DNA from: Faecalibacterium prausnitzii
GTDB taxonomy: Bacteria; Bacillota; Clostridia; Oscillospirales; Ruminococcaceae
Assembly (NCBI GenBank): GCA_002313795.1
Contig: DCCL01000139.1
Span: 1-14,136 of the forward strand
Direction of reading: 5' to 3'
Length of the DNA stretch: 14,136 nucleotides
The position numbers were made by a program, and so were the translations under genes. Shown here piece after piece: positions 6,375 through 13,350 of the stretch (position 1 is its first letter; each line of letters opens with the position of its first letter). The notes beneath the pieces are model-generated. The model ran no database searches. It saw nothing but the letters and a program-made list of their open reading frames with translations, and was not told the DNA's origin.

Positions 6375-7774
6375 TCCCTCCCAAGACGCTTGCGGGCGGC
6401 TTTGACCTTGCTCCCATCATCCACGAAACCCTCTTTCCCATCGTGGCCCTTCCCTGCGGCCGTTTCCGGCTCAGGCGGCTCGTTGCCCTGCTGCTGGGCT
6501 GCTCTCCGGGCTTCCATCGGAACGGTGTCCGTGGTGCGCTTGGGGAGCTTTCCGAGCTGGCGAACGTAGTCCTCCAGAGATTCATCCGGGATGATAACGC
6601 CGATGCTGGCCATGTCCTTGATGAACGTGGCCACGGTTGCGAGGTCAACGTCCTCGATGTCGCCGTGGGTCAGCCGGGGGTAATCGGTCACGCCGGCGAA
6701 GTGGTCACCGTTGATGTCGATGAGCTGCGGGATGCCCTGCGAGTTGAAGGTCTGGCAGATGATGTCGAGGAACGCGCATATCGCCATGGAGAACAGGTTG
6801 GTCTTGTCGCTGGAAAGAGCGAACGAGCCGACGTTCTCATGGCCGAGCTGGATGAAGTCTGCCAAAACGGTCTGGCTGATCTTTGTGTCGTACCGCTCGA
6901 TGATGGAGTTGGTATCGAACTGCCGGGAGCCACCGGTGCTGGTCAGCTCGAACGTGTAGCCGAACGGAAGGACCAGCCCCTCTGTTTCATCGCGCCGGAT
7001 GTTCTTGACCATTGCCTCCAGCGAGATGCGGATGCGGTTCATGTCCTCGTCTTCTTTGTCCCAGATGTCCATTCCTTCGGGCGTGGTGATGACAGGCAGA
7101 CCGGCGAGATCGCGCTCGATGCCGATGCCCTCGATTTCCTGTATGCGCCGCTTGAAATACCACGAGCGGTACGCGGTTCTCAAGATGCTGCGACCTTCGG
7201 GATTGTCCTTGCGACTCCGGGTGCGGAACAACAGGCACTTCTCAATGGGAATGGTAATCAGACCAAAATCGGGAGGCGGCATCTGCGTCATCCCGATGAG
7301 GTTATCCTGATCGTCATACTCCCATTGGTACAGGGTTTCCTGCGAGCGGATGGGGAGCTTCATCCACCCGATCAGGCCATCATCATATTTGCTGGACGTG
7401 CGCTTGTCCTTGGTGCGGCCCATACGCCGCTTGTAGACAATCTCATGCAAGCTCCAGCCGTAGGTCAGGAAAGACAGAATCTCAGAGATGGTGTCAATCC
7501 ATGTCTGCTGCATATCATCCATGCAGCTCTTGACGAACTCTGCGGCCTCCTTGTCCTTGGCGGTGCTGCCACTGGGTTCGACATTCCAGTCAGCCTGACG
7601 TACCAGCATCTCGATGGCGAACATAATCGCGCCGATGGTTTCATCGTTGTTCGACATCTCGGTGTAGATTTCTGCACCCTTGCGTCCCCGCAATTCAGGC
7701 AGGAACTCTTCGTAGAAAATACCGCCGTATCTGCGCTGACCGACACGGCCGGTTTCTTTGGAACGATTACTCGT
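6371..7774 (-). CDS. Portal protein (DUF935 / Mu gp29-like), probable ACG start
   Basis: The portal forms the dodecameric ring through which DNA enters the head. The frame is open from a TGA at 7781-7783 to the stop at 6371. Recognisable portal features include EFLPELRGRKGAEIYTEM and then GAIMFAIEMLVRQADW near the N-terminus, YGWSLHEIVYK, and a long charged C-terminal tail with Pro/Glu residues. The conserved N-terminal stretch extends upstream of the first normal start codon (TTG 7691-7693), and no ATG, GTG or TTG exists between it and the upstream stop. The best fit is an ACG codon at 7772-7774, nine bases after AGGAGG, reading (M)SNRSKETGRVGQRRYGG and giving 467 residues. If ACG is not used, TTG gives 440 residues. 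Confidence 0.85.
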   Translation of the reverse strand, partial: TSNRSKETGRVGQRRYGGIFYEEFLPELRGRKGAEIYTEMSNNDETIGAIMFAIEMLVRQADWNVEPSGSTAKDKEAAEFVKSCMDDMQQTWIDTISEILSFLTYGWSLHEIVYKRRMGRTKDKRTSSKYDDGLIGWMKLPIRSQETLYQWEYDDQDNLIGMTQMPPPDFGLITIPIEKCLLFRTRSRKDNPEGRSILRTAYRSWYFKRRIQEIEGIGIERDLAGLPVITTPEGMDIWDKEDEDMNRIRISLEAMVKNIRRDETEGLVLPFGYTFELTSTGGSRQFDTNSIIERYDTKISQTVLADFIQLGHENVGSFALSSDKTNLFSMAICAFLDIICQTFNSQGIPQLIDINGDHFAGVTDYPRLTHGDIEDVDLATVATFIKDMASIGVIIPDESLEDYVRQLGKLPKRTTDTVPMEARRAAQQQGNEPPEPETAAGKGHDGKEGFVDDGSKVKAARKRLGRE

Positions 7775-7790
7775 GACCGCTCACCTCCTT

Positions 7791-9578
7791 TTACTTATTC
7801 CAGTAGCTCGACTTCGCCAGACCGCTATCGGGCGGTGCGCTGGTGGAGTAGCCATTTTCGATCTCTGCAAAAGCAGAGGAGCTTGCATCGACCATATCCT
7901 TGAACTTGGACTCAGGGAACGATTCAAGCTCGGTAAAATACATTTCATTCCAGTCTGCCAGCAGGACATCCACGTTGCCGTGCTGCCACTGGGCGGCGAA
8001 CGGCTCGGCGCGGGTTTCCTTACTGCCGGACTCGGCGATGGTCTTAACGACAAAACCGGCCAGCATTTTGACGAAGGACTGAGCCTGCGCCTTACCTGCT
8101 TGGCCGGGGTCTTTGGGCAGTCGTTCGACCACCCGCTTATACTTTTTCTTGTCGATCTGGGCTGTCAGCTTGATGTGGGTGCGCACATCGTCCGCAGACA
8201 GGCGTTGGTTCGTGACGTTGGCGACGATGTAGCGGCCATTGCGCCGCTTGCCAATGAGGACGCTGGCCGTGTATGCCGGGTCGCCGTTCTCGTCCTCCGA
8301 GGTGGCGGCCAAGTCCCATCCACGCGCCCATGTGATGACATCGTTGGGCAGTTCCTCCAGAAGCGTGACCTGACTGCGTTTGAAGAACATACCGGCAGCC
8401 GGCTTTATCTTCCAGTTGCCGTTGAGCAGACGCTCGCGCTCGACTTCTAGCAAGGCGTTCAGGTTGGCGATGTATCCGGGGTCGCTCTCCATCAGCACCT
8501 TGTTATCCTGAAGGCGGGACGCGATGAACGTGACGCTCTTGCACTGCTCGATGGGGATGCCATGCTCCTCAGACAGCTTCTCAGCGGTGTCTGCGAAGTA
8601 GATGGTGTCATTGAGAACACACATATACCGCACGAGGCCGCTGCGCTCAGGAATCGGGTAGCCGGTGTCTTGGTCAATCCACCATGAGATGAAGTCGGCC
8701 ACCCAGCTATCAGCATCGGGGTTGCAGGTGGCGCGGACGTAGGGCCGGATGCCGCAGGTGGTACGGTTTCGGGACAGCATATACAAGAACTGCTTCCGAC
8801 TGAAATGGGTCAGCTCGTCGAAGCCCAGATAACAAATTTCTGTACCCTGCCAACTGCTCAGGTCATCGTCACAGCTTATGTGGGCAAAGTTCAGTCGCCC
8901 TCCCCCGCCGAACGTCCAGTGCAGTTTCGGGGTCTTGCCGGGAACGGCATCGGGAACGAGGTCATAGATTTTATGGCTCGCGTCCCACAGGCCGCCCTCG
9001 GCCGTGATCTGGTTGTAGTTGTGGCGGAAGATAACGCCGCCCCAGCCTTTCACGTTGCGATGCCGCAGCCCTTCCAGCAGGAGCGCGTAGGTCTTGCCAC
9101 CACCGGCGGCTCCACCGTATATCACGATGTCTGCCTTCGATGCCATAAACGCGGTCTGCGGTCCGGCCTGTGGCGAGAGGGAGCGTTCGGTGCGCTTGTC
9201 GCGGCCGTTGTCGGGGATGCAGATGGGAGGATATTCGACAGCGAATACCGTATCATCGCCAGCTCCGACACCAGCTCCAAAGTCGCCGGTCAATTCTCCG
9301 AGAAGTCTGATAGCTCCAGTGTCGCCTTCGACCAACGCCTTCTGCATGAGCCGAACCACGATGGCGGTGTTGTAGTTCTGGTCCTCCGACTGAACGCCGA
9401 AGTTCTTGAGGTTCTGCTTGTTGGTTTCACCGACGACAGGCATCTCCATGAGCATCTTTGCCATCTGCTTCATGTTCTTCTTCGCCCGCCGCGCCTCGCC
9501 AGAAGCAATGCCGCCCTTTCGACCGTTCTCGCTGGCCTGTTCAGACGTAGGCACTATCAGGTTGCTCGGATTTGACAC
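7791..9578 (-). CDS. terL: Large terminase with small-terminase-like N-terminal region (TerS-TerL fusion)
   Basis: The motor packages DNA and cuts concatemers. I chose GTG 9576-9578 (MSNPSNLIVPT) because GGTGAG lies before it. An upstream TTG at 9608 has no site. Numbering from that TTG, residues 23-110 resemble small terminase or phage KGG-type DNA-binding proteins (ASENGRKGGIASGEARR). From residue 140 TerL begins: Walker A GGAAGGGKT (165-173), Walker B ending FDELTH with Asp264-Glu265, coupling motif RATCNP (292-297), then the RNase-H-like nuclease with Asp432 (GWDLAAT), KDPGQAGKAQ with Asp500, and DMVDA with Asp574. All catalytic positions look intact. At 595 residues it is about 100-130 longer than usual TerL, matching the extra N-terminal region. 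Confidence 0.9.
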   Translation of the reverse strand: MSNPSNLIVPTSEQASENGRKGGIASGEARRAKKNMKQMAKMLMEMPVVGETNKQNLKNFGVQSEDQNYNTAIVVRLMQKALVEGDTGAIRLLGELTGDFGAGVGAGDDTVFAVEYPPICIPDNGRDKRTERSLSPQAGPQTAFMASKADIVIYGGAAGGGKTYALLLEGLRHRNVKGWGGVIFRHNYNQITAEGGLWDASHKIYDLVPDAVPGKTPKLHWTFGGGGRLNFAHISCDDDLSSWQGTEICYLGFDELTHFSRKQFLYMLSRNRTTCGIRPYVRATCNPDADSWVADFISWWIDQDTGYPIPERSGLVRYMCVLNDTIYFADTAEKLSEEHGIPIEQCKSVTFIASRLQDNKVLMESDPGYIANLNALLEVERERLLNGNWKIKPAAGMFFKRSQVTLLEELPNDVITWARGWDLAATSEDENGDPAYTASVLIGKRRNGRYIVANVTNQRLSADDVRTHIKLTAQIDKKKYKRVVERLPKDPGQAGKAQAQSFVKMLAGFVVKTIAESGSKETRAEPFAAQWQHGNVDVLLADWNEMYFTELESFPESKFKDMVDASSSAFAEIENGYSTSAPPDSGLAKSSYWNK

Positions 9579-9611
9579 ATCTATCTCACCCCTATTCTCC
9601 GGCAGCAATAG

Positions 9612-9640
9612 AAAAAGCCGGAGCAGTCAAGCCCCGGCTT
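9612..9640 (-). terminator. Probable intrinsic terminator after the RarA-C-like gene
   Basis: On the minus strand, AAGCCGG (9634-9640) and CCGGCTT (9615-9621) form a 7-bp G/C-rich stem with a 12-base loop, followed by a run of five T (9612-9616 region). It starts nine bases after the stop codon of the upstream gene (9649) and before the terminase ribosome site. It would partly separate terminase transcription from the upstream gene. Confidence 0.6.
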
Positions 9641-9648
9641 ATCAGCGG

Positions 9649-10368
9649 TTACTTCTTGTACTTTTCGTAGGTTTCGGGTGTCCATTCGGTCCCGCCGTTG
9701 GTCGGGTCAACCGGCCCTCGGTCTGCTTGGAACTTCTGGAGGCGACGTTCATCGTTCGGCTTCATGTAGCCTTGGCTGCGCTGGTGGTTGTACCAGCCAT
9801 CGTAGTTGCCGTAGTCGAACAGGTTCATCTGCCGGGGTTCCAGAGCTTCATTTTCCTCTCTGAAAAAGTCCATCTGCGTTGCGCCGTTCCTGCGGCCGCG
9901 CCGGGTGTGGACATCAAAGACATAATCAGGAACATCGAACTGGGAAACAGCTTTCAGCCGCTCGACTTCGTGGTAATCGACGAACGCCTCGTACTCAGCA
10001 TCACTGAGCGGCTGGTCGCCCCACATGAAGTTACAGGCAACATAGTCTGCATCGCGGTTCTTCTTGGCCATGCACAGCAGGACAACGGCCTTTGCAATGA
10101 ACAGGTCATTAGTGCTGCCGGGCTTGTTCCGCTGGTTCACATAGTCATCGGCCTCTTTCAAGGCCATGATCTCCTTGGTCATAATGCCGTAGCAGTCCTC
10201 AGCAGAAACGGTCAGCAGCCGCTTCCACAGGTACGCCCGGTATTTGACGGACATCTCATTCGCGGCGTATGCGGCATGAGGGATGTCGCACCGGCGAATC
10301 GCCTTTTGAATCATCGAGGACATTTCAAACAGGTTGTACCCATTTTTCGTCAACGCTTCGTATGCCAT
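9649..10368 (-). CDS. RarA/MgsA C-terminal-like protein with two possible clamp-binding motifs
   Basis: I chose ATG 10366-10368 (MAYEALTKNGYN), with GGAGG nine bases upstream. The product is 239 residues. Residues 17-110 follow the C-terminal lid and oligomerisation region of RarA/MgsA-family AAA+ proteins: MIQKAIRRCD (19-28), LWKRLLTVSAEDCYG (47-61), LFIAKAVVLLCMAKKNRDADY (89-109). The ATPase domain is absent, so no Walker motifs are expected or seen. The C-terminal third is a likely flexible tail holding QMDFF (165-169) and QMNLF (180-184). The second fits the bacterial sliding-clamp consensus QxxLF, and the first resembles a clamp or PCNA-type motif. It has its own likely promoter and terminator and lies directly before terminase. 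A role in replication-to-packaging handover is inference. Confidence 0.65.
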   Translation of the reverse strand: MAYEALTKNGYNLFEMSSMIQKAIRRCDIPHAAYAANEMSVKYRAYLWKRLLTVSAEDCYGIMTKEIMALKEADDYVNQRNKPGSTNDLFIAKAVVLLCMAKKNRDADYVACNFMWGDQPLSDAEYEAFVDYHEVERLKAVSQFDVPDYVFDVHTRRGRRNGATQMDFFREENEALEPRQMNLFDYGNYDGWYNHQRSQGYMKPNDERRLQKFQADRGPVDPTNGGTEWTPETYEKYKK

Positions 10369-10407
10369 GAACAAAAACCTCCAATTATTTTGTTTGTTTA
10401 TAGTATA

Positions 10408-10437
10408 ATTTTACCAAAGGAGGTCTGCGAGCGTCAA
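10408..10437 (-). promoter_or_regulatory. Likely sigma-70/A promoter for the RarA-C-like gene
   Basis: On the minus strand, TTGACG (10432-10437) and TAAAAT (10408-10413) are separated by 18 bases and lie upstream of the ribosome site of the gene starting at 10368. The -35 element overlaps the TGA stop of the PLP decarboxylase gene. The surrounding 10375-10413 stretch is strikingly A+T-rich compared with the G+C-rich genes around it, as expected of a promoter. Confidence 0.55.
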
Positions 10438-11669
10438 GCGCCTTTACTACGTTGTTCCGATGTTTTTTGCAGGTAACGGCCGAACATATCGGTGAATCCT
10501 TCGGCCTCACGAAGCACCTCGCCTGTGATCTCGGAAACGACCTTGGGGCGCGGCACGATGAACTGGCGGGACGAGCTGATGGAGTATGCGCCAACGTTGT
10601 CGAAGACCAGCCTGTCGCCGATGGAAAACTCGCCGGAGATGCCTTTGACGAGGTAGTCATATTCGAGGCAAGTGTCGCCGCCGATGATGACATCGGTGAA
10701 CGTGCAGGCGTTGTCGTTCATGTGGACGACTTCAGGCACGAGCTTCTTCATGTCGGCAATGACACCCATGTGGTTGGATGCGCAGTTCGCCGTGAGGTAA
10801 ATCTGCCCGCACACGAGCTTGATGTTGGTGATGGTGGCTGCCAGCTTCATGGTGTTGCCGACCAGCGCGGTGCCGGGTTCGATCATCAGCATCACGCTCT
10901 CATCAGGGAACGCTTTCTTCATAGCACCGGCAATGATTTTGGCATACTCATCATAGCCGCCGTAGGCATAGCCATTGAACTGCTCTGCCAGCTCAGGGGC
11001 CATCGGGCCAAACATACCGCCGCCGAGGTCGATGTACTTCGCGCCGTAGGTCTTGGCCAGCTCAATCATGCGGGCGATTTTGTTCGCCCAGTATTTCGGC
11101 TGGCGGGCAGACCCGATGTGGCACTGGAAGCCACGGAACTCAAGGTGCGTGTTGTGCTGGAACATGGCCATCGCGCCGCTGAAGTCATCGCTATCGATGT
11201 CGATGCCAAAGCGGGATTTCAGGTCGTTGCCAGCATCGAACGTAACGCGGACGCCGATGGGGATGCAGATGTCCTGCTCCTTGGCCATGAAGTAGATATC
11301 CCGCAGCTCATCGTAGTTGTCCACGTTGACAAAACCGCCGCAGGAGGCAAGCTTGACCTTCTCTGCGGGGTTCGGGATGACACCATTGTAGACGATACGG
11401 TCCGGCGTGAAGCCCAGCTCCATTGCGTACAGCCGCTCATACGGAGAAACCACCTCAGCCAGCAGACCTGCCTCATTTGCAATCTGACAGATGTCAGCGA
11501 GGTAGTTGGTCTTGAAGCTGTACGCGGCGTAGGTGTTGCCATAGTAGCGGTGGAACGCCTTGCCCATCTTCACGATGTTGTCGTGGAATGTGGCCTCGTT
11601 GAACAGGTACATGGGCGAATCATCTTTTGACCATAATTCGCGCAAAATTTCGTTTGTAGTTGTAGTCAT
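10434..11669 (-). CDS. Fold-type-III PLP-dependent amino-acid decarboxylase (LysA/ODC-like)
   Basis: This 411-residue protein has an alanine-racemase-like barrel. The family removes the carboxyl group of basic amino acids (diaminopimelate, lysine, ornithine, arginine). Key motifs are all present: the PLP lysine Lys53 in YSFKTN, substrate and cofactor segment CHIGSA (183-188), phosphate-binding DLGGG (214-218), EPGTA (264-268), the partner-subunit cysteine in GGDTCLEYD (Cys334, 330-338) and GAYSISSS (360-367). The length equals that of typical family members. The start ATG at 11669 overlaps the glycosyltransferase gene by 50 bases, with a weak GGGGAAAG site. A later start (11612) would cut into the conserved N-terminus. 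Substrate cannot be read from sequence. It belongs to an apparent base-modification cassette and may supply an amine. Confidence 0.88.
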   Translation of the reverse strand: MTTTTNEILRELWSKDDSPMYLFNEATFHDNIVKMGKAFHRYYGNTYAAYSFKTNYLADICQIANEAGLLAEVVSPYERLYAMELGFTPDRIVYNGVIPNPAEKVKLASCGGFVNVDNYDELRDIYFMAKEQDICIPIGVRVTFDAGNDLKSRFGIDIDSDDFSGAMAMFQHNTHLEFRGFQCHIGSARQPKYWANKIARMIELAKTYGAKYIDLGGGMFGPMAPELAEQFNGYAYGGYDEYAKIIAGAMKKAFPDESVMLMIEPGTALVGNTMKLAATITNIKLVCGQIYLTANCASNHMGVIADMKKLVPEVVHMNDNACTFTDVIIGGDTCLEYDYLVKGISGEFSIGDRLVFDNVGAYSISSSRQFIVPRPKVVSEITGEVLREAEGFTDMFGRYLQKTSEQRSKGA

Positions 11670-12345
11670 AATACTTTCCCCATTTGTTCTTCATGGCCTC
11701 GACGAGAATCATGTGACCTTCTCTGGTGCGGCTCGCGCCTTCGTTCAGGTCCATGCCGGCCTTGGCACACAGGTAGCGCGGCTGGAGGATGATGCGGTTG
11801 TGCAGAAGCTCCTGCATCATCATGTCAACATCGGAAGCCGCAGGGTCATCCGGGTCGTAGGTGGCCTTCAGAGCCTTCTTGTTTATCCAGCGGATGTGAC
11901 CGGGCATCCCAACGAACTTGAACTCGCTGTCATACGCATAGGGAGCCATCGTGGGCTGGTCAAATGCGTAGCCGATACCGAGGTCGTAGATGAGCTGTGC
12001 AATGCGCTCGATCTCAGCCGTCACGCGCTCCTTGTCGGGGCGTTTATCGGGCAGTTCGAGGTAGGTCGTATCGCTCATACGGTAGACGAACTTTTCGATG
12101 TCATCATCAGCAATGAATATCACATTTTCCGGCGTGTTGTGGATTATCCAGTAGAGGGTAGTCATAAAGCTGCGCACAGCTCCATCGGGGATGACGAGGA
12201 GGTCATCGACACCGGCGGCCCTGTACGCAGCTTCTTCTTCCTGTCTTACGACGTAGGTGCAATATTCAAACTGGTGCTTCGTCAAAATCTTGTTCGGTCG
12301 GCGGTACGACATACAGTAGATGTTAAACGAAGTATTCCGACTCAT
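11620..12345 (-). CDS. TET-associated-type glycosyltransferase (TAGT, GT-A fold)
   Basis: This 241-residue protein begins with a beta strand and SYRRPN (residues 13-18), typical of GT-A enzymes. It has YCTYVVRQEEE (28-38), TLYWIIHNTPENVIFIADDDIEKF (63-86) with the metal-binding DDD at 80-82, and a second acidic site SDVDMMMQEL (171-180). The end is MKNKWGKYYDYNYKRNFARIMVKR, the C-terminal pattern of phage TAGT proteins. TAGT enzymes are predicted to add sugars to oxidised pyrimidines in phage DNA and are related to the kinetoplastid base-J glucosyltransferase and GREB1. It lies between ATP-grasp (23-base overlap) and decarboxylase genes. I cannot tell the sugar donor or acceptor. The start ATG at 12343-12345 has a weak site, so coupling is likely. 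Confidence 0.75.
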   Translation of the reverse strand: MSRNTSFNIYCMSYRRPNKILTKHQFEYCTYVVRQEEEAAYRAAGVDDLLVIPDGAVRSFMTTLYWIIHNTPENVIFIADDDIEKFVYRMSDTTYLELPDKRPDKERVTAEIERIAQLIYDLGIGYAFDQPTMAPYAYDSEFKFVGMPGHIRWINKKALKATYDPDDPAASDVDMMMQELLHNRIILQPRYLCAKAGMDLNEGASRTREGHMILVEAMKNKWGKYYDYNYKRNFARIMVKR

Positions 12346-13350
12346 AGTTCTTGCTCATACGGAGCTTGTAGTTGATTTCGGGGTGGATGTTCTCGACATC
12401 GTAGCCGAGGAGCTGGCGGCACCGCAGGTACGGCAGGTTCAGACCAGCCTTGGCGATGAACGGCAGGGACGCGCTCAGTCGCGGATTTGTTTCCAGCAGC
12501 TTCACGCTGCCATCTTCCTTCAGAATGAAGTCGAAGCACACGTTACCATCCAGCCCGGTGTCAGCAACAATCTGCTTGGCGATAGCGAGGGCCTGTTCGT
12601 TCTGCTTGATGCCAGCGAACATCGCACTGCCAAAGGCCATCAGGTAGCCCTCAAAGCCAAGGGCGTGGAGGACGCGGCCGTGGTCTGCCAGTACGCACAT
12701 ACTGTAATCCAGACCCTCCTCGTACTCCTGCATGATGATGTCCTCGTGGCAGTTCTTTGCCAGCTCAATCATCATATCGAACGTAATATAGCGGTTCATG
12801 CCGAACTTGTTGTAGATGGTCAGGTCGCGGCCCTTCACCTCGTCGATGATGCAGAAGCCGAGGCCGCCACAGCGGTTCGGGAGCTTGCAGCACATGGGCT
12901 TCTTCGGATAGCCGATGCTCTCTGCGAACTGAACGAAGTCCATATAGTCCTTGCAGATCATCTGCTTCGGCATCAAGTCGGGGTAACGCTTCGCCAGCTC
13001 AATCTTATTGCCGGAGGCCAGAATGGACTCCATGGAGGAGATGGACACCTTAACGCCGTGGCTCTCCAGCAGCTCGCGGTTCTCTGCCATGATGGGCAGC
13101 TCTGCGGTGATGAACGGCAGGATGACATCGACCTTCTCCTTCTCGCAGATGTCGATGACGGTCGGGATGTAGCTGTCTTCGGTGATGCGCGGGACCCCAC
13201 ATAGCCAGCGTCAACGCCCTTGCGGAGCAGCGCGGTGTCATCGCAGTTGATACCAACGACGTAGATTTCCTCGCCGTCGTAGTTATCTCTCAGCGCACGG
13301 ATGAGGTCATACGAGTGCATCGAGCAGCCGGTAATCAGGACTCTAATCAT
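12323..13350 (-). CDS. ATP-grasp ligase (carbamoyl-phosphate synthase-like), split by a one-base frameshift
   Basis: The start is ATG 13348-13350 (MIRVLITGCSMHS), overlapping the ParB-gene stop, with a GAGGAAG site. The frame reads a Rossmann-like N-domain to about residue 51, then fails near a CCCC run at 13195-13198 (GGGG in the gene). Adding one base gives VDAGYVGVPRITEDSYIPTV and a 342-residue protein. Numbering on that protein: KLPNRCGGLG (156-165, Lys156 likely binds ATP), QEYEEG (208-213), Asp274 in FDF, then LLETNPRLSASLP (285-297) with Glu287, Asn289 and Arg291, the metal and ATP set of ATP-grasp enzymes. The closest group by eye is CarB/PylC-type carboxylate-amine ligase. As written only a short N-terminal piece is made. 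An internal ATG at 13090 would give the catalytic part without the N-domain. Confidence 0.8.

Noticed and set aside
6332..7903. Long plus-strand ORF of 523 codons
   Set aside because: It is antisense to the portal gene, which has clear family motifs. High G+C codon use on one strand makes such shadow frames; no ribosome site or family match is seen.
10404..10423. TATAAT followed by AAAGGAGG on the plus strand
   Set aside because: No proper -35 element and no start codon at a fitting distance. It is the complement of the A+T-rich minus-strand promoter region.
13190..13205. Programmed -1 frameshift in the ATP-grasp gene
   Set aside because: The site lacks a canonical X XXY YYZ heptamer (only a G GGG single-tRNA slip is possible), and I saw no clear stimulator. 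A lost base is simpler.
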